A model generated the notes under the pieces. It did no database searches, was not told where the DNA came from, and saw nothing but the letters and a program-made list of their open reading frames with translations. A program made the translations under genes and the position numbers. From an uncultured Candidatus Melainabacteria bacterium (GTDB taxonomy: Bacteria; Cyanobacteriota; Vampirovibrionia; Gastranaerophilales; Gastranaerophilaceae), in NCBI GenBank assembly GCA_934754515.1, contig CAKVIG010000005.1, positions 111,163 through 175,162 on the forward strand: a stretch of 64,000 nucleotides of DNA. The letters run 5' to 3'. Positions within the stretch are counted from its first letter, which is position 1. The number at the start of each line of letters is the position of its first letter. Positions 57,533 to 64,000 of this stretch are shown here, in pieces.

Positions 57533-58831
57533 ATGAAGTTTTTAGATAAAGCAAAAATCAGAGTAATATCAGGTCATGGCGGAAACGGCATGGTAGCTTG
57601 GCGTCGTGAAAAATATGTAGATAAAGGCGGTCCTGCTGGTGGTGACGGCGGACGCGGCGGAGATATTTATTTTGTTGCAGATGAAAACATGTCAACACTT
57701 TTGGACTTCAAAATCAAATCAGTATTTAAAGCGCCATCCGGTGAAAACGGCGGTATCAAGGGTATGCATGGTGCTTGCGCTAAAGATTTGTATTTAAAAG
57801 TTCCAATGGGAACAATTGTTAGAGATACTAAAACGGGTAATATAATTGCGGATTTGACCGAACATGAACAAACAGTTCTTATCGCAAAAGGCGGTCGCGG
57901 TGGTCGTGGAAATGCAAGATTTGCAACAGCTCAAAAAAGAGCACCACAATTTTGTGAACCGGGTGAACCTGGAATTGAAAGGATTTTGGAACTTGAATTA
58001 AAATTAATTGCAGATATCGGATTATTGGGTATGCCAAATGCAGGTAAATCAACGTTCATAAGTGCCGTAAGCTCTGCTAAACCGAAAATTGCGGATTATC
58101 CTTTTACAACACTTGTTCCAAATTTAGGTGTTGTTAAAAAGTCTGACGGCGGCTCTTATGTTATTGCAGACATTCCCGGACTTATTGAAGGCGCGTCAGA
58201 AGGGGTCGGACTTGGTCATGAATTTTTACGTCACGTAGAAAGATGCCGTTTCTTGGTGCATATTGTTGATTTAACAGCAGAAAATCCTGTTGAAAATTAT
58301 AAGATTATTAATAATGAATTAAGAAAACATTCGGAAGGTTTGGCAAATCTTTATCAAATTCTTGTTCTTAATAAGATTGATGCGATTTTAGAAGAAGATT
58401 TAGAAAAACTAAAAAAAGAATTTAAACCTTTAGCTAAAGACATTTTCACAATTTCAGCCGCGACAAAACAAGGCTTAGATGAATTGCTTTACTTTATTTC
58501 AAGTAAGGTTGACGAAATTCCTAAACCAGAATTCGATATTGATGTTGAAGAAGATTTAGGTGCATACGATAACGATGATAGCGCGTTCGAGGTTAATAAA
58601 GTTGCGAAAGATGTTTATATAATTTCGGGCGGAAAAATTAATCGTCTGGCAAAAGTAACTGACGCAAGAAATACTGAACAAGTCGTAAGACTTCAAAACA
58701 TCATGAAGAGTATGGGTGTTTTTGAGAAATTACACCAATATGGTTTGAAAAATGGCGATACTGTAATTCTCGGGCACTTAGAATTAGGTTATTATGACGA
58801 TGAAATTTGGGGCGAAGGTAGCAAAATTTAA
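57533..58831 (+). CDS. obgE: GTPase Obg
   Basis: Essential ribosome-associated GTPase. 432 residues: a Gly-rich Obg fold (GPAGGDGGRGGDIYFVA; KGGRGGRGNARFATA), a G domain with GMPNAGKSTFISAV, DIPGLIEGASEG and NKID, and a C-terminal OCT domain (NRLAKVTDARNTEQVVRLQ). Transcribed away from tsaD; its promoter must lie in the 123-bp spacer, which also holds an R5 repeat. Complete and typical. Confidence 0.97.
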   Translation: MKFLDKAKIRVISGHGGNGMVAWRREKYVDKGGPAGGDGGRGGDIYFVADENMSTLLDFKIKSVFKAPSGENGGIKGMHGACAKDLYLKVPMGTIVRDTKTGNIIADLTEHEQTVLIAKGGRGGRGNARFATAQKRAPQFCEPGEPGIERILELELKLIADIGLLGMPNAGKSTFISAVSSAKPKIADYPFTTLVPNLGVVKKSDGGSYVIADIPGLIEGASEGVGLGHEFLRHVERCRFLVHIVDLTAENPVENYKIINNELRKHSEGLANLYQILVLNKIDAILEEDLEKLKKEFKPLAKDIFTISAATKQGLDELLYFISSKVDEIPKPEFDIDVEEDLGAYDNDDSAFEVNKVAKDVYIISGGKINRLAKVTDARNTEQVVRLQNIMKSMGVFEKLHQYGLKNGDTVILGHLELGYYDDEIWGEGSKI

Positions 58832-58867
58832 TTTTACAAGTTTTATATAAGTACAAGGAGTATAAAA

Positions 58868-59386
58868 ATGAACGTATCACTTAAAACATTTCTACCAATA
58901 ACTTTAGTTGGTGCAATGACACTGACTTCTTGCGATGATGGTTATGCTGTAGATAAAATTGCAAGTAAATATTGTTTAGATAATAACAAAACAGAAAAAG
59001 ATTATAGAAATATAGTATTAACCAAAAGCCCTTCTGATAAAGTTTCAAAATTAGATTCAATCGTTTATAGAGATATTTTCGAAACAACAAAACTTGCAAA
59101 AGATTCTGCTAAGATTGCAGAATTTAATAAAATTGCTTCTTCTTATAGAGCACCCGCAGATTATTCTGTTGATGCTCCAACATCTCAAAAAAATAAAGCT
59201 ACTGAAGCAGGTATGTTGCATAAAGATTTCCAAACAATGACATCTTATGGAAAAACAAGCATCCGTCAAAATTTGTTGGACAATTTTGTATATAAAAAGT
59301 TTTTCCAAGAAAACGGAATTTTAGATAGAAATGTTGAGCAAAAATGTGATGAATATTCAAGAAATGTAGTTTCAATATTAATATAA
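58868..59386 (+). CDS. Predicted lipoprotein, twin A, unknown function
   Basis: 172 residues with signal and lipobox TLTSC (Cys at about 20). Mature part is helical: KLDSIVYRDIFETTKLAKDSAKIAEFNKIA and a C-terminal KFFQENGILDRNVEQKCDEY. AAGGAG precedes the ATG. It is a tandem paralogue of the next gene, sharing the opening MNVSLKT, the DSxVYRxIF segment and the FF-x3-GIL-x6-KCDE end, with an extra insertion in the middle. Probably envelope-located. No family recognised. Confidence 0.78.
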   Translation: MNVSLKTFLPITLVGAMTLTSCDDGYAVDKIASKYCLDNNKTEKDYRNIVLTKSPSDKVSKLDSIVYRDIFETTKLAKDSAKIAEFNKIASSYRAPADYSVDAPTSQKNKATEAGMLHKDFQTMTSYGKTSIRQNLLDNFVYKKFFQENGILDRNVEQKCDEYSRNVVSILI

Positions 59387-59405
59387 GTACATAAAGGAGT
59401 CGGAT

Positions 59406-59861
59406 ATGAACGTATCATTAAAAACTATTTTACCAGTGGCTGTTGCAAGTAGCTTAATAATGACTTCGTGCCAAACTAAATTGGCAAAACAAAATGAAAT
59501 AGAAATTGCAGAAGAAAATTGCTTAAAACAGGCAGAATTAGATTCTGCCGTTTATAGAAATATTTTTAACTCCACAGCTGCGGCAAAAGATTCTGATAAG
59601 ATTGCACAATTTAATGATGTAGCCGCAAATATGAAATATACTTTTAATGAAATAGATAGAATATTGACCGATGAAGGAATTTCTCCAAAAGAATACAATA
59701 TGGGGGATTTTAAACTTGCTGATGACGTCGATACAAGCAGAGTATATCAACATTTTGCAGACAGCTGGATGTACAAAAATTTCTTCAAAAAAATTGGAAT
59801 TTTAACTCCGGAAGTTGCAAAAAAATGTGATGAAGCTGCTGAAAAAACAAGACCTCAGTAA
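59406..59861 (+). CDS. Predicted lipoprotein, twin B, unknown function
   Basis: 151 residues. Lipobox MTSC (Cys about 21), then KQAELDSAVYRNIFNSTAAAKDSDKIAQFNDVA and NFFKKIGILTPEVAKKCDEA, matching twin A. 19 bp after it, with AAGGAG. The pair arose by tandem duplication and has diverged most in the middle. tadA follows 7 bp later and may be translated from the same transcript. Confidence 0.78.
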   Translation: MNVSLKTILPVAVASSLIMTSCQTKLAKQNEIEIAEENCLKQAELDSAVYRNIFNSTAAAKDSDKIAQFNDVAANMKYTFNEIDRILTDEGISPKEYNMGDFKLADDVDTSRVYQHFADSWMYKNFFKKIGILTPEVAKKCDEAAEKTRPQ

Positions 59862-59868
59862 TTAATAT

Positions 59869-60288
59869 ATGAAAAACGCTATTGAACAAGCAAAATTATG
59901 CAAGATTGATGTTCCTGTCGGATGTGTGATAAAAAAGGGCGGGAGGATTGTTTCTTGCGCTTACAATCGACGTGAAGTCGATAATGACGTTACTGCGCAT
60001 GCCGAAATTTTAGCCATTAAAGAAGCCCAAAAAATTTTAAACACGTCTCGCTTGAATGAGTGCGAATTGTATGTAACATTAGAACCCTGCCCGATGTGTG
60101 CTTGGGCAATTCTGCAAGCCGGAATAAACACAGTATTTTTTGGCTCATATAATTTGCAGTATGGGGCGATGGGAAGCGTGCTGGATTTGCCTAGATTAGC
60201 GCATTCTAAAATCAAAATTTATGGCGGGATAGAAGAAGAAATATGTGATAGAATATTAAAAGAGTTTTTCGAAAAAATAAGAAGATAA
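59869..60288 (+). CDS. tadA: tRNA adenosine(34) deaminase TadA
   Basis: Deaminates A34 to inosine in tRNA-Arg(ACG). 139 residues, slightly short at the N-terminus, with the zinc deaminase motifs HAEILAI and PCPMCAWAILQA, plus DVPVGCVIKKGG. No Shine-Dalgarno; the start follows twin B by 7 bp, so translation may be coupled. Other members of the cytidine/deoxycytidylate deaminase superfamily are similar, but PCPMC with the GAMGSVLDL segment favours TadA. Confidence 0.9.
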   Translation: MKNAIEQAKLCKIDVPVGCVIKKGGRIVSCAYNRREVDNDVTAHAEILAIKEAQKILNTSRLNECELYVTLEPCPMCAWAILQAGINTVFFGSYNLQYGAMGSVLDLPRLAHSKIKIYGGIEEEICDRILKEFFEKIRR

Positions 60289-60291
60289 AGG

Positions 60292-60316
60292 TGTAGGTTG
60301 GGCTTTCAGCCCAACA
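60292..60316. repeat. Palindromic dispersed repeat R1, copy 3
   Basis: GTGTAGG-TTGGGC-TTTCA-GCCCAAC as at 1647 and 25456, directly after the tadA stop. Confidence 0.85.
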
Positions 60317-60352
60317 ATAAAAACATTGGGCAAGAGAGCACAACAAATAATT

Positions 60353-61270
60353 ATGATAACAAAAAACGAATTAGATAAATTAGTAGAAAAATATGAAACA
60401 ACGGATTTTATTAAAGATGATCCGATTCAGTTTCCGCATAGATTTAAAAACAAAGAAGACATAGAACTTGCAGGATTTATTGCGTCTTTGTTTGCTTACG
60501 GAAATAGAAAAATGTTCATTGCAAAATTAAATGATTTGTTTAATCGTGCTGACAATGATATTGCGAATTATGTTAAAAATGGCGAGTTTAAGAACTTAAA
60601 AGGTTTAGAATACAGATTTTCTAAAGATTATGATATTATTCCGATTTTTGAGATTTTGCATAACTTATATAAAGAAAGTCGCGGGTTGGAAGAATTGTTT
60701 GAGTATGGATGGAATACTATTGTGTCTAATCAGATAAGCCCCCACCCTAGCCCCGCTTTGTTGTCGACGTTAAACGAGGCTGCGGATTCTGCAAGGCAGA
60801 ATTCCTCCGCTCTCTGTCGACAATCCGCTCCCCCTAGGAGAGGGAATGACCAAGTATGTTCAAGGAAATACAATGATTATTTGAAGTTTTTTCAAACGGT
60901 TGTAGATTATTTTTATTCTCGCGCACCTAAAACTGTCGGACAGGGGTTTTATCACATGCTGCCAAATCCTGCAAACGGCGGTGCAATGAAGCGCATAAAT
61001 ATGTTTTTAAGATGGATGATTAGAAAATCGCCTGTGGATTTAGGCATTTGGGATTTTATGCAACCAAAAGATTTACTAATTCCACTTGATGTTCACGTTG
61101 CAAGAATTTCCAGAAATATGGGATTATTAAACCGAAAAAGCAATGATTTTAAAGCTGTAATTGAGCTTACAAGCAAGTTAAAAGAATTTTCTCCAAACGA
61201 CCCTACAAAATATGATTTTGCAATGTTTGCTTTTGGTGTAGAATTAAATAGTACAAAATTAGGAGCATAG
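60353..61270 (+). CDS. TIGR02757 family protein (DUF2400) with an in-frame repeat insertion
   Basis: 305 residues, function of the family unknown. Recognisable: DPIQFPHRFKNKEDIELAGFIASLFAYGNRKMF, GGAMKRINMFLRWMIRKSP, DLGIWDFMQPKDLLIPLDVHVARISRNMGLL. Residues about 129-167 (SPHPSPALLS to PPRRGNDQV) are a translated R6 element of about 115 bp, Pro/Ser/Arg-rich and unlike the rest. Start ATG 60353 is preferred over TTG 60326, which lies in repeat-derived sequence. It is the longest in-frame insertion in the window. Whether the protein is still active is unknown. Confidence 0.88.
   Translation: MITKNELDKLVEKYETTDFIKDDPIQFPHRFKNKEDIELAGFIASLFAYGNRKMFIAKLNDLFNRADNDIANYVKNGEFKNLKGLEYRFSKDYDIIPIFEILHNLYKESRGLEELFEYGWNTIVSNQISPHPSPALLSTLNEAADSARQNSSALCRQSAPPRRGNDQVCSRKYNDYLKFFQTVVDYFYSRAPKTVGQGFYHMLPNPANGGAMKRINMFLRWMIRKSPVDLGIWDFMQPKDLLIPLDVHVARISRNMGLLNRKSNDFKAVIELTSKLKEFSPNDPTKYDFAMFAFGVELNSTKLGA
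60737..60851. repeat. R6 element of about 115 bp inserted in frame in the TIGR02757 gene
   Basis: AGCCCCCACCCTAGCCCC at one end, CCCCTAGGAGAGGGAATGACC at the other, matching the arm of 37398-37556. Inside it TTGTCGAC and GTCGACAA form a second inverted pair. Confidence 0.78.
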
Positions 61271-61273
61271 CTG

Positions 61274-61987
61274 ATGAACAAATACATCGAATCAAATTCT
61301 AAAAAATTTTTAATAATGCTACTTTTAATCTGCGTAGTATTCTTAGTTGTTATCATAAAAGCTTTTGAATACATTCCTGTAAGTGATGATGATGCAGTAA
61401 TAAGTAGAAACAACATTGAAAATATTAATAAGCCTGCTCAAAATTCTGAGGATACTGCTTCGGATGAAAGTACAGAAGAAAATGAGGAAAAGAAAAGTCT
61501 TGATATAAATTTGACTCCTGATTTTGTAGAAAGACCAAAAACAGAAGCTTCAAATGAAGAAAAAATCGCAGAGCCTTTGGAAAATATTACGGACTTACCA
61601 AATGATGCCGTTACAGCTAACTCCTCAGAAGAAGCAAAACCTGTGGAATTAACTCCTGAAGAGAAAGCCGAAAAAGCATTCATTACAGCTCAAAAATATA
61701 AAAAAGACAGACAATTTGTAAAAGCCTTAGAAGAATATCAAAAAATTCCTGCGATAACTAATGATACAGCAACGGTGGCACGCAGCTATGAAGAAATTGC
61801 AACAATTTATGCAATAGTAAAACGTTACGGAACAGCTCTTTCTTATGCCCAAAAGGCTTATAATATGTCACCATCGTCATCTAGAGAAATGTTACTTGCA
61901 AGATTATACTACAAAACCGGCGACATTGATAAAGCTACAAGAAGAATCAACAATGTATTGCAAAGAGATTTTTCTTCAGACAGATAA
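61274..61987 (+). CDS. Membrane-anchored TPR protein
   Basis: 237 residues: a short cytoplasmic N-terminus, one membrane helix (FLIMLLLICVVFLVVIIKAF, about 12-31), an acidic Glu/Asn/Ser-rich linker (about 50-125) and a C-terminal TPR-like region (AEKAFITAQKYKKDRQFVKALEEYQKIP; TALSYAQKAYNMSP). TAGGAGC is upstream, and the gene starts 3 bp after the TIGR02757 gene. Likely a periplasmic scaffold. Partner unknown. Confidence 0.75.
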   Translation: MNKYIESNSKKFLIMLLLICVVFLVVIIKAFEYIPVSDDDAVISRNNIENINKPAQNSEDTASDESTEENEEKKSLDINLTPDFVERPKTEASNEEKIAEPLENITDLPNDAVTANSSEEAKPVELTPEEKAEKAFITAQKYKKDRQFVKALEEYQKIPAITNDTATVARSYEEIATIYAIVKRYGTALSYAQKAYNMSPSSSREMLLARLYYKTGDIDKATRRINNVLQRDFSSDR

Positions 61988-62013
61988 AGAGGTAATACAA
62001 TAGAAATAATTTG

Positions 62014-62042
62014 AAAAGGTACGTTAAAATAACGTACCTTTT
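62014..62042. terminator. Bidirectional terminator between the TPR gene and the ABC-F gene
   Basis: AAAAGGTACGTT pairs with AACGTACCTTTT around a 5-nt loop. Confidence 0.9.
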
Positions 62043-62045
62043 ATT

Positions 62046-63659
62046 CTATTTATACATTAAAGCTCTACGCTTTTGCACGTCTTCATTTACAAGATAATCT
62101 TCATAACGCATTTGATAATTTAAATATCCGTTTGGTGTAATTTCAATTATTCTATCCGCAACAGTATTTATAAACTGATAATCTTGAGAAGTGAACAAAA
62201 CGGTTCCCGTATAATCAATTAGCGCATTGTTTAAAGACGTAATCGCTTCCAAATCCAAGTGGTTTGTAGGCTCGTCAAAAATCAAAACATTAGATTCTTC
62301 AATCATTGTTTTTGCAAACATACAACGAACTTTTTCGCCACCTGATAAAACATTAACGGCTTTTTCGGCGTCTTCTCCCGAGAATAACATTCTACCTAAA
62401 TATCCTCTTAGGAAGCTTACGTGTTGTTCTTGTGAGAATTGCGCAAGCCACTGGATTAAATTTTTATTTGTATCGAAAAATTCGCTGTTATCTTTCGGGC
62501 AATAAGAATGAGTTGCCGTAACACCCCAAGTTAGAGAGCCTTCATCAGGCTCAATCTTGCCTTCCAATATTTCAAAAAGCGTTGTTACCGCAAGTTGATT
62601 TTTAGAAATAAATGCGATTTTTTCACCTTGTCGAACATCAAAAGACAAAGCCTTGATTAGAAGCTCACCGTTTACGGATTTCTTTAAGCCTTGAACGGTT
62701 AAAACGTCTTTCCCCGGCATTTTTGAGAACTTAAAATTGATGCTCGGGTATCTTCTCGTAGAAGGTTTGATATCTTCAAGTGTCAATTTTTCAAGCATAT
62801 TCTTTCTTGAAGTCGCTTGCTTTGCCTTAGAAGCGTTCGCACTAAATCTTGCAATAAACTTTCTAAATTCTTCAGCTTTTTCTTCAAGCTTTTTATTACG
62901 TTCTTCTTTTTGTTTCATAATCAAAGCACTTGCTTGAGTCCAGAATGAATAGTTACCGGTGTAAAGCTGAATATTTCTAAAATCAATATCAGCAATATGC
63001 GTGCAAATTCTATCTAAAAATTTCCTGTCGTGCGAAACTACAATAACTGTGTTCGGAAAATCAATCAAAAAGTCTTCTAACCAAGTGATTGTAGCCAAAT
63101 CCAAGTGGTTTGTAGGTTCGTCCAAAAGCAGGATATCAGGCGTTCCAAAAAGAGCTTGTGCTAATAGCACTCGGACTTTTTCACTTCCTGAAAGGTCTTT
63201 CATCAAAGAATAATGTAATTCTTGCGGGATACCTAAGTCGTTCAATAAAGATGAAGCGTTGGATTCAGCCTGCCAACCGTCCATTTCCGCAAATTCGGTT
63301 TCTAAATGTGCCACTCGAATTCCATCTTCATCGTTGAAATCAGGCTTCATATAGAGTGCATCTTTTTCTTTCATCACGTCATAAAGATGCTTGTGCCCCA
63401 TAATTACAGTATCAATTGCGGTAAAATCATCGAATTCGAAGTGATTTTGTTTTAATACAGCAATACGCTGTCCCTTTTTTACGTGGACTTCGCCACTGGT
63501 CGGTTCTAAATCACCTGAAAGTACTTTCAGGAAGGTACTTTTTCCTGCTCCGTTTGCGCCTATTAGACCGTAGCAATTGCCTTCTGCAAATTTTATATTA
63601 ACATTTTCAAATAATGGTTCTGTGCCAAAACGCACTGTTAAATTTTCTGTAGTAATCAT
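62046..63659 (-). CDS. ABC-F ATPase (YkpA/YbiT-like)
   Basis: Cytoplasmic, ribosome-associated ATPase of the translation-factor class. 537 residues, no membrane segment: first ABC domain with GANGAGKSTFLK, DLSGSEKVRVLLAQ and LLLDEPTNHLDL, a linker with KEERNKKLEEKAEEF, and a second ABC domain with LSGGEKVRCMFAK and LIFDEPTNHLDLEA. The second Walker A is replaced by FISKNQLAVTTLF, without GK, as also seen in YkpA-like members. TGCTAAACT lies 9 bp before the ATG with no Shine-Dalgarno. Confidence 0.93.
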   Translation of the reverse strand: MITTENLTVRFGTEPLFENVNIKFAEGNCYGLIGANGAGKSTFLKVLSGDLEPTSGEVHVKKGQRIAVLKQNHFEFDDFTAIDTVIMGHKHLYDVMKEKDALYMKPDFNDEDGIRVAHLETEFAEMDGWQAESNASSLLNDLGIPQELHYSLMKDLSGSEKVRVLLAQALFGTPDILLLDEPTNHLDLATITWLEDFLIDFPNTVIVVSHDRKFLDRICTHIADIDFRNIQLYTGNYSFWTQASALIMKQKEERNKKLEEKAEEFRKFIARFSANASKAKQATSRKNMLEKLTLEDIKPSTRRYPSINFKFSKMPGKDVLTVQGLKKSVNGELLIKALSFDVRQGEKIAFISKNQLAVTTLFEILEGKIEPDEGSLTWGVTATHSYCPKDNSEFFDTNKNLIQWLAQFSQEQHVSFLRGYLGRMLFSGEDAEKAVNVLSGGEKVRCMFAKTMIEESNVLIFDEPTNHLDLEAITSLNNALIDYTGTVLFTSQDYQFINTVADRIIEITPNGYLNYQMRYEDYLVNEDVQKRRALMYK

Positions 63660-63728
63660 AATGTTACCAGTTTAGCATAAAAGAAAATGATTTTGAAATC
63701 TGTGCTTGCGAGTACAGTTGACTTTAAA

Positions 63729-63766
63729 ATTAATAACACCCTCTCCCACCTTCGGCACCCTCCCCA
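63729..63766. repeat. R6-family start fragment
   Basis: AATTAATAACACCCTCTCCC followed by ACCTTCGGCACCCTCCCC, the same opening as at 17371, running straight into the R5 tandem. Confidence 0.65.
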
Positions 63767-64000
63767 ATATCTACGTGTGTAGCTCTAAAATGCCACGTTC
63801 ATTTTGTAATCCCATCAAAAGGGTGACTCGGCGTTCCAAATTAAGCTTGTAGATTTTTTTTGTCACCCGTCCCAATGTCTACGTGCGTAGCTCTAAAATG
63901 CCACGTTCATTTTGTAATCCCATCAAAAGGGTGACTCGGCGTTCCAAATCAAGCTTGTAGATTTTTTTTGTCACCCGTCCCAATGTCTACGTGCGTAGCT
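63765..64000. repeat. R5 108-bp tandem repeat, at least two units, running off the window
   Basis: The marker AGCTCTAAAATGCC starts at 63781 and again at 63889, and AGCT recurs at 63997: a period of exactly 108. Each unit contains CTACGTGCGTAG and the GGGTGAC...GTCACCC pair. The first unit differs from the second by only a few bases. Confidence 0.95.

Noticed and set aside
60326..60352. TTG start for the TIGR02757 gene
   Set aside because: Adds nine residues from R1-flanking sequence; ATG 60353 fits the family start better.
63765..64000. CRISPR array or origin iterons
   Set aside because: 108-bp units are directly adjacent without spacers; no replication gene is near.

Overview
The window is AT-rich chromosomal DNA from a Gram-negative-type bacterium with flagella. 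An MlaA-like protein, a TolC/MacA-type pair and predicted lipoproteins point to an outer membrane. The best guess is a non-photosynthetic relative of cyanobacteria (Vampirovibrionia/'Melainabacteria', Gastranaerophilales-like). That rests on the lysA-cdaA gene order, the flagellar rod genes, the absence of photosynthesis genes and the style of the unknown proteins. It is an inference, not a measured placement.

Layout. 1-7.6 kb: the end of clpC, rqcH, a small exported protein, an 80-residue unknown, then a lysA-cdaA-yitT run and tRNA-Thr(CGT). 7.8-11.7 kb: a membrane-anchored coiled-coil protein, then four flagellar rod genes (two FlgF/FlgG-type, flgB, flgC) behind a sigma-28-like promoter. 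11.7-16 kb: two large paralogous unknown proteins. 16-19 kb: tuf and the rpsF-ssb-rpsR operon. 19-25.3 kb: an exported hydrolase, a FliG/MgtE-N-like protein, a DegT-like protein, dprA and topA. 25.5-31 kb: a DUF3137 protein, an MlaA-alpha/beta-hydrolase fusion, a PAS histidine kinase and a 57-residue gene. 31-40 kb: mnmE, murF, ADP-forming acetate-CoA ligase, a PHP phosphoesterase, a membrane protein and a second histidine kinase. 40.4-46.5 kb: a 2001-residue protein with seven 29-residue repeats behind a near-consensus sigma-28 promoter. 46.5-54.7 kb: TolC/MacA-like genes, a degenerate hybrid-cluster protein, a coiled-coil protein, an ArsB/NhaD-type transporter and a degenerate PurN/PurD-like pair. 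54.9-64 kb: an anti-sigma/ECF sigma/Spy module, tsaD, obgE, twin lipoproteins, tadA, a TIGR02757-like gene, a TPR protein, an ABC-F ATPase and a 108-bp tandem repeat.

Three genome-scale patterns stand out. (1) Five scattered genes share one promoter architecture: G(C/A)AAT(T/C), exactly 15 bp, then ACTTT(A/T)TATA. Each has a tandem GTTAC/GTAAC-like box with a 10-bp period, placed 11 or 21-22 bp upstream of the first element. This looks like an undescribed regulon. (2) At least nine genes have a TAnAAT-like -10 element only 6-7 bp before the ATG and no Shine-Dalgarno sequence, so leaderless mRNAs appear common. (3) Several families of palindromic dispersed repeats fill the intergenic regions, and one family is inserted in frame inside three protein-coding genes, as Rickettsia palindromic elements are.
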